DNA of 64,000 nucleotides from Xylophilus sp042867185 (lineage in GTDB: Bacteria; Pseudomonadota; Gammaproteobacteria; Burkholderiales; Burkholderiaceae_C), in assembly GCA_042867185.1 (NCBI GenBank), contig JBHZQV010000012.1, forward strand, positions 61,652-125,651. The letters run 5' to 3'. The position numbers and the translations under genes were made by a program. Shown here one piece after another: positions 54,528-63,427 of the stretch. The notes beneath the pieces were generated by a model. The model searched no databases. It saw only the letters and a list, made by a program, of their open reading frames with translations, and was not told the DNA's origin. Numbering within the stretch: position 1 is the stretch's first letter; each line of letters begins with the position of its first letter.

Positions 54528-55535
54528 ATGCCGACCCACCACCCCATTTCCAGATACAAACGCTCCCTGGCCGGCGCCGCACCACGGCTTCTAGCTATTA
54601 TTTTAGTAGCGTCCGCTCCGCTGGCCGCCTGGGCGCAGGCCTACCCGGCCAAGCCGGTGAAGGTGATCGTCAACTTCCCGCCGGGCGGCGCGGCCGACCA
54701 GATCGCCCGGGCCGTCACCCTGCCGCTGCAGGAGGCGCTGGGCCAGCCGGTGGTGGTCGAGAACCGGGCCGGCGCCGGCGGCAACATCGGCGGCGAGGCG
54801 GTGGCCCGCGCCGCGCCCGACGGCTACACCCTGCTGATGAGCAGCGGCGGCATGGTGTCGATCAACCCCGCCATCTACCCGAAGATGGCTTTCGACCCGG
54901 CCAAGGACCTGGTGCCGGTCGCCGCCGCCGCGCGGGTGCTGGTCTTCCTGGAGGTCAAGCCCGACTTCCCCGCCAGGACGGTGCAGGAGTTCATCGCCCA
55001 CGCCAAGGCCCATCCCGGCAAGCTGGGCTACGGATCGCCCGGCAACGGCAGCTCCCCGCACCTGGCCGGCGAGCTGTTCCGCGAGATGGCGGGCGTCGAC
55101 ACCATGCATGTGCCCTACAAGGGCGCCGCCCCGGCGATGCAGGACCTGCTGGGCGGCCAGATCGATTTCATGTTCGACCCGGGCATCGGCCTGACCCATG
55201 TGCGCGCCGGCAAGCTGAAGCTGCTGGCCGTCGGCAGCCCGCAGCGCTCCAGTGTGTTCCCCGACGTGCCGACGCTGTCGGAGGCAGGGCTGAAGGGCTT
55301 CGACGCCGACACCTACTTCGGCTTCTACGCACCTGCCGGCGTGCCGGCCGAGGTGGTGGCCAAGCTGAACCGCGAGATCAACAAGATCCTGGCGACGCCC
55401 GCCTACCGCGAACGCCTGTCGAGCCTCGGTGGCGAGCCGGCGCCGATGACGCCGCAGGCCTTCGGCGCCAAGGCGCACGACGATGCGGAGCGCTTCGGCA
55501 AGCTGATCAAGGCGCGCGGCATCCGGGGCGACTGA
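54528..55535 (+). CDS. Bug/TctC-type receptor with repeat-derived signal peptide
   Basis: A 335-residue periplasmic binding protein: mature start QAYPAKPVKVIVNFPPGGAA, VVVENRAGAGGNIGGEAVA, HVPYKGAAPAMQDLLGGQ and VPTLSEAGLKG. The hydrophobic core of the signal peptide (LAGAAPRLLAIILVA) is encoded by a family 1 repeat in antisense orientation. It lies 84 bp behind mdlC, same strand, so probably takes up an aromatic acid for that pathway (inference); the TctAB partners are not here. AGGAGA ribosome-binding site precedes ATG 54528. Confidence 0.9.
   Translation: MPTHHPISRYKRSLAGAAPRLLAIILVASAPLAAWAQAYPAKPVKVIVNFPPGGAADQIARAVTLPLQEALGQPVVVENRAGAGGNIGGEAVARAAPDGYTLLMSSGGMVSINPAIYPKMAFDPAKDLVPVAAAARVLVFLEVKPDFPARTVQEFIAHAKAHPGKLGYGSPGNGSSPHLAGELFREMAGVDTMHVPYKGAAPAMQDLLGGQIDFMFDPGIGLTHVRAGKLKLLAVGSPQRSSVFPDVPTLSEAGLKGFDADTYFGFYAPAGVPAEVVAKLNREINKILATPAYRERLSSLGGEPAPMTPQAFGAKAHDDAERFGKLIKARGIRGD
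54565..54610 (-). repeat. Family 1 repeat inside Bug receptor signal peptide (antisense)
   Basis: CCCTGGCCGGCGCCGC, ACGGCTTCTAGCTATTA, TTAGTAGC on the + strand. Encodes LAGAAPRLLAIILVA, i.e. the hydrophobic core of the export signal; frame identical to the antisense copy in mutL. Confidence 0.8.
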
Positions 55536-55561
55536 GTACCGTCGCCCAGCCCCGGATTCAA

Positions 55562-55618
55562 GCGAATAGTGGCTGGAGCCGGCGTGCGGGGCCGGCCATC
55601 CGCTATCGAATGTGTAGC
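55562..55618 (-). repeat. Family 1 repeat between Bug gene and hyi (intergenic)
   Basis: GCGAATAGTGGC, GGAGCCGGC, GGCCGGCC, CGCTATCGAA and GTAGC on the + strand; antisense orientation. It starts 27 bp after the Bug stop, between convergent genes. Confidence 0.8.
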
Positions 55619-55731
55619 GACAGGCGATGGCCTGCCGAGTGCGCGGGCACGCTCGGCCGCCGGCCGCGGCGGCGGCGCGAGGCCCGCCATGCTCCACCGT
55701 GGCTGCCGCGCGTAGGCTGTCCGGCCACCGC

Positions 55732-56580
55732 TCAGGCGGCCACAGCCCCGGCGTTCATCGCGGCCCGCATCCACCCCAGCCCCTCGGTCGTGCCGCCCGG
55801 CACCGCGCCGCGGGCGGGCCTGTACTCGCAGCCGATCCATCCGGCGAAGCCCAGCCCGTCGATCAGCTCGAACAGGTAGGGATAGTGGATCTCGCCGGTA
55901 TCGGGCTCGTGGCGTGCGGGAACGCCGGCGATCTGCAGATGCGCCACCCGGCCGCCGAGCAGCCAGGTGCGCAGCCGGGCGGCCAGGTCGCCCTCGACGA
56001 TCTGGCAGTGGTAGAGGTCCATCTGCACCCGCAGGTTGGGCGCGCCCACTTCTCCCAGAATCGCGTGGGCATCGTCCTGGCGGTTGAGCAGGTAGCCGGG
56101 GATGTCGCGGGGGTTGATCGGCTCGATCAGCACCTGCCGCCCGGCCTTCGCCGCCTCGGCTGCGGCCCAGCGCAGGTTGGCGACATAGGTGGCGCGCAGC
56201 GCGGCGCGGTCGGCGCCATCGGCGGGCGCCAGGCCGGCCATGACATGGATCTGCGGGCAATCGAGCGCGTCGGCATAGGCCAGCGCATGGGCGAAGCCCT
56301 GGCGGAACTCGGCCTCGCGCCCGGGCAGGCCGGCGATGCCGCGCTCCGCCCTGCTCCACGCGGTGGCGACCGCCTCCGCATCGCCGCCGCTGGGCGGCGC
56401 GTTGAACAGCACCTGGCGCAGGCCGTGGTCGCGCAGCCGGGCGGCGATCTCGGCCGGCGAAAACGGGTACGGCGCCAGGTATTCCACCGCCTGGAAGCCG
56501 TCGCGGGCCGCAGCCGCGAAGCGGTCTAGGAAATCGAGTTCCTGGTAGAGGAAGGAGAGGTTGGCGGCGAAACGGGGCAT
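55732..56580 (-). CDS. hyi: Hydroxypyruvate isomerase
   Basis: A 282-residue TIM-barrel (AP endonuclease 2 superfamily) isomerase interconverting hydroxypyruvate and tartronate semialdehyde; the related 2-oxo-tetronate isomerase OtnI is an alternative. Blocks: MPRFAANLSFLYQELDFLDR, FQAVEYLAPYPFS, metal and base Glu/Asp/His residues in VLIEPINPRDIPGYLLN and RVQMDLYHCQIVEGDL, and GWIGCEYRP. Lies 16 bp after the glycerate kinase stop on the same strand: an operon for glyoxylate/hydroxypyruvate to 2-phosphoglycerate. No glyoxylate carboligase or tartronate semialdehyde reductase gene here. Confidence 0.88.
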   Translation of the reverse strand: MPRFAANLSFLYQELDFLDRFAAAARDGFQAVEYLAPYPFSPAEIAARLRDHGLRQVLFNAPPSGGDAEAVATAWSRAERGIAGLPGREAEFRQGFAHALAYADALDCPQIHVMAGLAPADGADRAALRATYVANLRWAAAEAAKAGRQVLIEPINPRDIPGYLLNRQDDAHAILGEVGAPNLRVQMDLYHCQIVEGDLAARLRTWLLGGRVAHLQIAGVPARHEPDTGEIHYPYLFELIDGLGFAGWIGCEYRPARGAVPGGTTEGLGWMRAAMNAGAVAA

Positions 56581-56596
56581 CGGGGTGCTTCTGCGC

Positions 56597-57907
56597 TCAC
56601 AAGACCAACACCGCCCGAAAATCGTTGACGTTGGTATTGGTCGGCCCGGTGACCAGCAGGTCGTCCAGCGACTGGAAGTAGCCGTAGGAATCGTTGCGCT
56701 GCAGATGGTCGGATATCTTGCGGCCGGCCGCCGCGGCGCGGGCCAGGGTATCGGGCACGACGAAGGCGCCGGCGTTCTCTTCCATGCCGTCGATGCCGTC
56801 GGTGTCGGCGGCGAGGGCCCAGGTGTTCGGCAGGCCCTGCAGCGCCTGGGCCAGGCCCAGGCAGAACTCGCCGGCGCGGCCGCCGTGGCCCTTGGCGCCG
56901 CCCACGATGCGGGGGCGCACGGTGACCGTCGTTTCGCCGCCCGACAGAATCACGCAGGGGCGGCTGAAGGGCTGGCCGCGCAGCGCGACGCTCCGGGCCA
57001 GGGCGGCATGCACCTTGCCCACCTCGCGCGCTTCGCCCTCGATCTCGTCGCTGAGGATGTAGGTGGGCAGGCCCGCGGCACGGGCCGCTTCGGCCGCGGC
57101 CTCCAGCGACTGCTGGGGCGTGGCGATCAGCCGCACGGTGTGGCCGTCGAAGGCCGTGTCGCCGGGCTTGGGGGTTTCCAGCGCACCGCTTTCCAGCTGG
57201 GCACGCACACCGTCGCGCACGTCGATCACGTAGCGGTCCAGGATCTCCAGCGCGTCGGCGCAGGTGCTGGCATCGGGCACCGTGGGGCCGCTGGCGATGA
57301 CCGACGGATCGTCGCCCGGCACGTCGCTGATCGCCAGCGTCACCACCCGCGCCGGTGCGCACGCCGCTGTCAGCCGGCCCCCCTTCACCCGCGAGAGATG
57401 CTTGCGCACGCAGTTCATCTCGCCGATATGGGCGCCCGAGTCGAGCAGGGCCCGGTTGATGCGCTGCTTTTCTTCCAGGCTCAAGCCTTCGGCCGGCAAG
57501 GTCAGCAGGGCCGATCCGCCGCCCGAGACCAGGCACAGCACCAGATCGTCGGCCGTCAGGCCCTGCACCATCCGCAGCATGCGCTCGGTGGCCGCCATGC
57601 CGGCCGCGTCGGGCACCGGATGCGCCGCCTCGACCACCTCGACCCGCTGCGCCAGGCCGGGCGGCCGTGGCGGGATGTGGTGGTAGCGGGTGACGACCAG
57701 CCCCTGCAGCGGCGCATCGGCGGGCCAGAGCGCCTCCAGTGCCTGCGCCATCGCACCGCCGGCCTTTCCGGCGCCGATGACGACGGTGCGGCCCTTGGGC
57801 GGCGGTGGCAGGAAGGCGCCGAGGGTGTGCAGCGGCTGCGCGCGGCGCACCGCCACGTCGTAGAGGTGCTGCAAAAAAGCGCGGGGGTCGTCGACGAAGG
57901 CGGTCAT
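56597..57907 (-). CDS. Glycerate 2-kinase, TtuD/GckA (MOFRL) family
   Basis: A 436-residue kinase phosphorylating D-glycerate at C2. The family's N-terminal domain has TVVIGAGKAGGAMAQALE, LVLCLVSGGGSALLTLPAEG (nucleotide site) and CVRKHLSRVKGGRLTAACAP; the C-terminal MOFRL domain shows VILSGGETTVTVR, KGHGGRAGEFCLGLA, and ADTDGIDGMEENAGAFV. It starts the operon with hyi. Feeds carbon from glyoxylate or tartrate into 2-phosphoglycerate, then enolase. Start ATG 57907 (MTAFVDDPRAFL). Confidence 0.92.
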   Translation of the reverse strand: MTAFVDDPRAFLQHLYDVAVRRAQPLHTLGAFLPPPPKGRTVVIGAGKAGGAMAQALEALWPADAPLQGLVVTRYHHIPPRPPGLAQRVEVVEAAHPVPDAAGMAATERMLRMVQGLTADDLVLCLVSGGGSALLTLPAEGLSLEEKQRINRALLDSGAHIGEMNCVRKHLSRVKGGRLTAACAPARVVTLAISDVPGDDPSVIASGPTVPDASTCADALEILDRYVIDVRDGVRAQLESGALETPKPGDTAFDGHTVRLIATPQQSLEAAAEAARAAGLPTYILSDEIEGEAREVGKVHAALARSVALRGQPFSRPCVILSGGETTVTVRPRIVGGAKGHGGRAGEFCLGLAQALQGLPNTWALAADTDGIDGMEENAGAFVVPDTLARAAAAGRKISDHLQRNDSYGYFQSLDDLLVTGPTNTNVNDFRAVLVL

Positions 57908-58093
57908 GGGCGTGGCGGGGTCGGTTGGCGAGGGGACGAGGTTGCGAAAGTGCGTGCCGCATTTTGCGGCCCGCACCCGGCGAGGGTCGGTCGGTCGTCC
58001 CGAGCGTACCCGCTTGCGGACCGTGCGAGTCATATGCATAGGGGTTAAATCCGTCACCGGCAGGTCATGTGGGCTGCGCATGATGGGCGGGCC

Positions 58094-59974
58094 ATGCCTT
58101 TGTACCCCGTCCCCGCCGCCCCGCTCACCGGAGCCTCCACCTTCGTGCGGCGGCGCCGCGATCTCCGGACCCTGGCGCGGTTGATGCGCTATCGGCGGCT
58201 GCACGCGCTGTTCCAGCCGCTGGCCGATCTGCACAGCGGCGGCGTCTACGGGCACGAGGCCCTGATCCGCGGACCGGCGGGCACCCTCCTGCACACGCCC
58301 GACGCCCTGCTGGCGCTGGCCCGCAGCGCGGGCGTGCTGCCGCTGTTCGAACTGTTCTGCCTGCAGACGGTGCTGGCCGACTGGCACCGGGTGCAGGGCT
58401 GCGGCCGGCTCTTCCTCAACCTGAGCGCCGATGCCCTGGTGACCGCGCTGCGCCGCCATGGCGCCGTGGCGCTGCTGGCGCATCTGCGCAGGCTGCAGAT
58501 CGATCCGGGCACGCTGGTGGTGGAACTGACCGAACACGAGCGGGCGTCCGACCCCGCGGCGCTGCAGGACGCGGTGCGCCAACTGCGGGCCCACGGCGTG
58601 GCCCTGGCGCTGGACGACTTCGGCGACGGCCGTTCGAGCCTGCGGCTGTGGTCGCAGCTGCGGCCCGAGTTCGTGAAGATCGACAAGTATTTCACCCGCG
58701 CGCTGCAAGGCACCGACGCCCCCGAGAACCTGCGGGTGGTGCAGGCGGTGATCGCCATCGCCGAGGCTTTCGGCACCCAGCTGGTGGCCGAGGGCATCGA
58801 GACCGGGGCCGACCTGCGGGTGCTGCGCGAGCTGCGGATTCCCTACGGCCAGGGCTATCTGCTGGGCCGTCCGGCGCCGATGCCGCGCCAGCAGGTGGCG
58901 CAGGCCGCGCGCACGGTGCTGGGCGAGGCCAGCGCGCTGGTGGTCCTGCGCCAGCAACTGCCCGCACGCCCCGGCGTGCTGCGCGGCTTCCCGCGGATCG
59001 ACGCGCCCACCGCCCAGCCCGACACCACGCACGACGCGCTCGCGGCCCTGTTCCAGCAGCATGGGGCGCTGCACGCGATCGCGCTGGTGGAGAACGACCG
59101 GCCGGTCGCGCTGGTCAACCGCCAGCAGTTCATGAACCGCTACGCCACGCTGTATTTTCGCGAGGTGCACGGCAAGAAACCCTGTATCGGCTGCGCCGAC
59201 CCGGCACCGCGCATCGTGGACATCGAGGACGACATCGACGCGCTGGTGGCCATCCTCACCTCGCACGACCAGCGCTACCTGAGCGACGGATTCATCATGA
59301 CCGAGCGGGGCCGCTACGCCGGCCTGGGCACCGGCGAGCAGCTGGTGCGCACGGTGACCGAGGCGAGGATCGAGGCCGCGCGCCACGCCAACCCGCTGAC
59401 CTTCCTGCCCGGCAACATCCCGATCAACCTGCAGATCGACCGCCTGCTGAACGGCGACGTGTCCTTCGTGGCCTGCCATGCCGACCTGAACGATTTCAAG
59501 CCGTTCAACGACCACTACGGCTACTGGCGCGGCGACGAGATGATCCGGCTGGTGGCCCGGGTGTCGCTGGCGCATGCCGATCCCCAGCACGATTTCGTCG
59601 GCCACGTGGGCGGCGACGATTTCGTATTGCTGTTCCAGAGCCCCGACTGGCATCTGCGCTGCGAGCGCATCGTGGACGAGGTGGCCGAGCACGCGCTGGC
59701 GCTGTTCGATCCGACCGCGCGCGCCAGCGGCGGCATCCATGGCGAAGACCGCGACGGGCGGCCCCGCTTCTACCCCTGCACCACCCTGTCGATCGGCGTG
59801 GTGCCGGTGCGCGGCGGCCAGTTCCGGCGTGCGGACGAGGTGGCCAGCCAGGCGGCACTGGCCAAGCACGATGCCAAGATGGCCCGCCAGCGGATCCTGG
59901 TGCGCCAGCCCGATGCGCCGCGTACGGCGGCGCCGCACGGCGAGTCCCGGCGCCACGGGCTGACCACGCACTAG
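58094..59974 (+). CDS. EAL-(CBS-like)-GGDEF c-di-GMP signalling protein
   Basis: A 626-residue soluble protein with an unusual order, EAL first. The EAL domain keeps its catalytic residues: EALIRG at 55-60, LFLNLSAD, VVELTEHE, LDDFGDGRSSL near 173, KIDKYF, AEGIETG and GYLLGRP, so phosphodiesterase activity is likely. A central regulatory part (about 310-420, CBS/sensor-like, TERGRYAGLGTGEQLVR) leads to a GGDEF domain with HADLNDFKPFNDHYGYWRGD and a VGGDDFVLLF active loop (GGDDF instead of GGDEF), so cyclase activity is uncertain. No membrane segments. Start ATG 58094. Stands alone, divergent from glycerate kinase. Confidence 0.9.
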   Translation: MPLYPVPAAPLTGASTFVRRRRDLRTLARLMRYRRLHALFQPLADLHSGGVYGHEALIRGPAGTLLHTPDALLALARSAGVLPLFELFCLQTVLADWHRVQGCGRLFLNLSADALVTALRRHGAVALLAHLRRLQIDPGTLVVELTEHERASDPAALQDAVRQLRAHGVALALDDFGDGRSSLRLWSQLRPEFVKIDKYFTRALQGTDAPENLRVVQAVIAIAEAFGTQLVAEGIETGADLRVLRELRIPYGQGYLLGRPAPMPRQQVAQAARTVLGEASALVVLRQQLPARPGVLRGFPRIDAPTAQPDTTHDALAALFQQHGALHAIALVENDRPVALVNRQQFMNRYATLYFREVHGKKPCIGCADPAPRIVDIEDDIDALVAILTSHDQRYLSDGFIMTERGRYAGLGTGEQLVRTVTEARIEAARHANPLTFLPGNIPINLQIDRLLNGDVSFVACHADLNDFKPFNDHYGYWRGDEMIRLVARVSLAHADPQHDFVGHVGGDDFVLLFQSPDWHLRCERIVDEVAEHALALFDPTARASGGIHGEDRDGRPRFYPCTTLSIGVVPVRGGQFRRADEVASQAALAKHDAKMARQRILVRQPDAPRTAAPHGESRRHGLTTH

Positions 59975-60098
59975 GGCCGGTCGCGGCCCGGGCAGGCGGC
60001 AGCGCCGGCGCGGTGCGGCCGGGTGCAGCCGGCGGCGTACCCATGGTCATGGCCGCAGCGCAGGGCTGCGCGGGCCGTGTCGCCGGCCCGCTGCGCCT

Positions 60099-61319
60099 TC
60101 ACTGCACCGGCGCCCCGGCCTGGAACCAGCGGCCGAGCAGGGCGCGCTCCGCCTCGGTGATGCCGGTGGCGTTGTTCATCGGCATGATGCGCGTGACCAC
60201 CGCCTGCTGGTAGACGCCCTGGGCATGGGCCTTCAGCTGTTCGGGCGAGTCCAGGCGCACGTTCTTCATCTGCATGGCGGCGCCGTGGCACAGGTAGCAG
60301 CGCTGCTCCAGCACCTTCTGCACTTCCGCATAGGAAACCGGGGCGGCCGGCTCCGCACGCCGGCCTTCAGCTATCGAAACCGTAGCGACCGGCGCGGGGC
60401 GGAGGGCGAAGATGGTGGCGGCGATCACCGCCACGCCCACCAGCGCATAGGGCAGCGGATGACGGTTGCGGCCCAGCTTCCAGCCGTGGCGCAGCACGAA
60501 GAACTGGCGGATCGCCGCGCCGGCGAACATCATCGCGATCAGCACCAGCCAGTTGTGCGGATGGGTGTAGGTGAAGCTGTAGTGGTTGCTGAGCATCGCG
60601 AACAGCACCGGCAGGGTGAAGTAGGTGTTGTGCACGCTGCGCTGCTTGCCGCGCCAGCCGTGCACCGGGTCGACCGGCTGACCGGCCTTGATCGCGGCGA
60701 TCACCTTCTTCTGACCCGGGATGATCCAGAAGAACACGTTGGCGCTCATGCTGGTGGCGACCATCGCGCCCACCAGCAGGAAGGCCGCGCGGCCGGCGAA
60801 CCAGTGGCAGGCCAGCCACGCCGCGGCGCAGACCAGCACCAGGGTCAGCGCGCCGACGATCGCGTCGCCGTGCTTGCGGCGGCCAAAGAGCTGGCAGATG
60901 GCGTCGTAGAGCATCCAGAACACCACGAAGAACGACAGCGCCACCGCCACCGCCGCGCCGGGCGACCAGTCCATCTTCGATTTGTCGACCAGGTAGGCGC
61001 TGGCGTTCCAGATGTAGGACACGGAGAACAGCGCGAAGCCCGATATCCAGGTGCTGTAGCTCTCCCAGAAGAACCAGTGCAGGTGCGGCGGCAGCTGCGG
61101 CGGCTTCACCGCGAACTTCACCGGGTGGTAGAAGCCGCCGCCGTGCACCGCCCACAGCTCGCCGGTGGCGCCCTGGCGCTTCAGGTCTTCGTCCTGCGGC
61201 GGCGTGAGGCTGCTGTCCAAAAAAACGAAGTAGAACGACGAGCCCACCCAGGCGATGGCGGTGATGACGTGGACCCAGCGCAGCAGCAGGTTGGCCCAGT
61301 CGAGAAGATAGCTTTCCAT
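60099..61319 (-). CDS. puuD: Membrane urate hydroxylase PuuD (cytochrome c domain)
   Basis: A 406-residue urate oxidase of the membrane type: a helical N-terminal domain (about eight segments, starting LLLRWVHVITAIAWVGSSFY, with ELWAVHGGGFYHPVKF and WFFWESYSTWISGF) and a C-terminal c-type cytochrome with haem motif CYLCHG near residue 343 and a distal MPMNNATGI Met. It converts urate to 5-hydroxyisourate, passing electrons to the respiratory chain. The linker between the two domains (ATVSIAEGRRAEPAAPVSY) is encoded by a family 1 repeat. Downstream of xdhC on the same strand. Confidence 0.92.
   Translation of the reverse strand: MESYLLDWANLLLRWVHVITAIAWVGSSFYFVFLDSSLTPPQDEDLKRQGATGELWAVHGGGFYHPVKFAVKPPQLPPHLHWFFWESYSTWISGFALFSVSYIWNASAYLVDKSKMDWSPGAAVAVALSFFVVFWMLYDAICQLFGRRKHGDAIVGALTLVLVCAAAWLACHWFAGRAAFLLVGAMVATSMSANVFFWIIPGQKKVIAAIKAGQPVDPVHGWRGKQRSVHNTYFTLPVLFAMLSNHYSFTYTHPHNWLVLIAMMFAGAAIRQFFVLRHGWKLGRNRHPLPYALVGVAVIAATIFALRPAPVATVSIAEGRRAEPAAPVSYAEVQKVLEQRCYLCHGAAMQMKNVRLDSPEQLKAHAQGVYQQAVVTRIMPMNNATGITEAERALLGRWFQAGAPVQ
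60333..60386 (-). repeat. Family 1 repeat inside puuD (sense to puuD)
   Basis: In puuD orientation: GCTACGGTTTCGATAGCTG, GGCCGGC, GAGCCGGCC, GCCCCGGTTTCC. Encodes ATVSIAEGRRAEPAAPVS, in the linker between membrane and cytochrome domains; same frame as the copies in miaA and the NadR-like kinase. Confidence 0.85.
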
Positions 61320-61491
61320 GTGTCTGGAATGCCGCGCGGGGGACGCGGCCTGTATGTGGCAAGCTGCTCACCACTGCGGGCGCTCTGAGCAGAAATGGCC
61401 GCGAACCCGGGACGTGTCGCCGTCCCCCGCTCCGCTGCGACCGGTGCCGGCGAGTGTATGCAATCCGTGGGCCGCCGGGTGGGGCGGCGCG

Positions 61492-62310
61492 TCAGGACCC
61501 GCCCTGCGAGCCCAGGGTTTGCAATAACTGTGCCGCCACCGCCACGGCGATCACCTCCGGCGCCTTGCCGGCGATGCCCGGCAGGCCGATCGGGCAGACG
61601 ACCGCGTCCAGCTCGGCAGGCGTGAAACCCCGCGCTTCCAGCCGCCGCCGGAAGGTCGCCCATTTGGTGCGGCTGCCGATCAGGCCCAGGAACGGCAGGT
61701 CGCCCTGTGCCCGCCGGCGCTGCAGGCAGGCGGCGACGATGTCGAGGTCCTCCGCATGGCTGAAGCTCATCACCAGCACCCGCGAGCCGGCGGCCAGCCC
61801 CGGCACCGCCGCCTGCACCGGATCGGAATGCTCGCAGGCCGCGCCGGCCGCCGCGTCGGGCGGGAAGATGCCGTCGCGGCTGTCGATCCAGGTGAGCGCG
61901 AACGGCAGCGGCGCCAGCACCCGGGCCAGCGCGGCACCCACGTGGCCGCCGCCGAACAAGGCCACCGGGCTGCGCGCCGCCGACAGCCGGGCGCGCAGCG
62001 CCGGCACGTCGGCCGCGCCCACCCGCTCGAAGCGCAGGTGCACCACGCCGCCGCAGCACTGGCCGAGCGAGGGGCCCAGCGGATAGCGCCGCACCGGTTC
62101 GGTACCGCCCTGCCCCGCCAGCCGCAGCCGCGCCTCGGCCACCGCGTCGAACTCGAGCCGGCCGCCGCCGATGGTGCCCACCAGCGCATCGGCGAACACC
62201 GCCATCCAGGTGCCGGCGCCGCGCGGCACCGACCCTTGGGTAGACTCCACCGCCACCAGCACCGCCGCGGCCCGCGGCAGGCGCTGCAGCAGGGCATTCA
62301 AGATGTCCAC
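61492..62310 (-). CDS. xdhC: XdhC, xanthine dehydrogenase maturation protein
   Basis: A 272-residue XdhC/CoxI-family chaperone that binds and sulfurates molybdenum cofactor for xanthine dehydrogenase. N-terminal VAVESTQGSVPRGAGTWMAV and VGTIGGGRLEFDAVAEARL, the Cys pair in GPSLGQCCGGVVHLRFE, and a Rossmann domain ALFGGGHVGAALARVLAPL. C-terminal LPFLGLIGSRTKWATFRRRL and CPIGLPGIAGKAPEVIAV complete the pattern. xdhA and xdhB are not in the window. Start ATG 62310; 172 bp before puuD, so perhaps separately transcribed. Confidence 0.93.
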   Translation of the reverse strand: MDILNALLQRLPRAAAVLVAVESTQGSVPRGAGTWMAVFADALVGTIGGGRLEFDAVAEARLRLAGQGGTEPVRRYPLGPSLGQCCGGVVHLRFERVGAADVPALRARLSAARSPVALFGGGHVGAALARVLAPLPFALTWIDSRDGIFPPDAAAGAACEHSDPVQAAVPGLAAGSRVLVMSFSHAEDLDIVAACLQRRRAQGDLPFLGLIGSRTKWATFRRRLEARGFTPAELDAVVCPIGLPGIAGKAPEVIAVAVAAQLLQTLGSQGGS

Positions 62311-62355
62311 GTCGCGTATTTCCTTTGTTGCATTCTGACCCGAGGGCCGTCACCC

Positions 62356-62880
62356 ATGCCGCCTGAACCGCCCCGCCGCCCCTGGATCGTGGCCGTGCTG
62401 CTGTCGGCCGTCGCCGCCATCGTCGCATCCTGCAAGTCGGGCACCGACACGCCGGCCCCGGCCCTGCCCAGGACGCCCGACCCCGCCGCGCCGCCGGTCG
62501 TGACCGGCCCGGTGCCGGGCGACAAGGGATCAGCCCGCGCCTCGTCGGCCGCCACGCCGCGGGCCTACCGGCAGGACGGCGCCACCCACCTCTACGGCCT
62601 GAACGCCCAGCGCATCTACAAGGGCAAGCTGCCGCCGCTGCTCTATGCGATCGGCACGCTGCAGGTCAACATCGACGCGGCCGGCAAGGTCGGCAGGCTC
62701 GAATGGATGCGCGCCCCGCGCCATGCGCCCGAGGTGATCGCCGAGATCGAGCGCACCGTGCGCGCCGCGGCGCCCTTCCCGGCGCCGGTGCGCCTCGGCA
62801 AGGTGGTCTACACCGACACCTGGCTCTGGGACAAGAGCGGCAAGTTCCAGCTCGACACCCTCACCGAGGGCCAGAACTAG
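62356..62880 (+). CDS. Lipoprotein with TonB C-terminal-like domain
   Basis: A 174-residue protein: signal segment PWIVAVLLSAVAAIVASC, where ASC could be a lipobox, then a Pro/Thr-rich linker and a C-terminal domain AIGTLQVNIDAAGKVGRLEW, PEVIAEIERTVRAAAPFPAP that resembles the TonB C-terminal fold. Without a transmembrane anchor or ExbBD genes nearby it is not a canonical TonB. It lies between uraH and xdhC but on the opposite strand. Function unknown. ATG at 62356, 45 bp from the divergent xdhC start. Confidence 0.75.
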   Translation: MPPEPPRRPWIVAVLLSAVAAIVASCKSGTDTPAPALPRTPDPAAPPVVTGPVPGDKGSARASSAATPRAYRQDGATHLYGLNAQRIYKGKLPPLLYAIGTLQVNIDAAGKVGRLEWMRAPRHAPEVIAEIERTVRAAAPFPAPVRLGKVVYTDTWLWDKSGKFQLDTLTEGQN

Positions 62881-62899
62881 CGGCTGCCGCGCTTCGGCA

Positions 62900-63250
62900 T
62901 CAACTGCCGCGGTAGGTGGAATAGGCCCAGGGGCTCACCAGCAACGGCACGTGGTAGTGCTGGTCGGCATGGGCGATGCCGAAATCGATGCTCACTACGC
63001 TCAGGAAGTTCGGCTCCGGCAGCGCGACCCCGCGGCTGCGGAAGTAGCCCGCCACGTCGAACGACAGCCGGTAGGTGCCGGTGCGCAGGCTGGCGTTGTC
63101 GAACAGCGGCGCGTCGGTGCGGCCATCGGGGTTGAGGACCAGGCGCTGCAGCAGCGTGGCCGCGTCGCCGTGGGTGGCGTAGAGGACGACGGCCATGCCG
63201 GCGGCCGGGCAGCCGTGCATCGTGTCGAGAACGTGGGTGCTGAGGCCCAT
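62900..63250 (-). CDS. uraH: 5-hydroxyisourate hydrolase
   Basis: A 116-residue transthyretin-like enzyme converting 5-hydroxyisourate to OHCU, the step after urate oxidation. Signature N-terminus LSTHVLDTMHGCPAAGMAV (with catalytic His), GRTDAPLF, the Arg/His face in YHVPLLVSPWAYSTYRGS, and the exact C-terminal YRGS are present. Its position beside xdhC and puuD is as expected in urate pathways. Start ATG 63250. Confidence 0.95.
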   Translation of the reverse strand: MGLSTHVLDTMHGCPAAGMAVVLYATHGDAATLLQRLVLNPDGRTDAPLFDNASLRTGTYRLSFDVAGYFRSRGVALPEPNFLSVVSIDFGIAHADQHYHVPLLVSPWAYSTYRGS

Positions 63251-63427
63251 GGGAAATCCCTTGGCGAGATGGTTGGACGGGCGGATGCGCGGCGCGGCGT
63301 ACCGCGCCTGAGCGAAGACGTGCAGTGTATGCAGGTCGTCGCACTGCGCCTCCCCCCGATCCCCCTGGGCCGACGCGCGCGGATTTACAAATCGATTCCA
63401 TGTCCGCAGCGCAAATCCAACCTCTGC

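Noticed and set aside
58000..59971. Upstream extension of the glycerate kinase frame to 1124 codons
   Set aside because: The extension runs antisense through the EAL-GGDEF gene; only the part after ATG 57907 matches a kinase.
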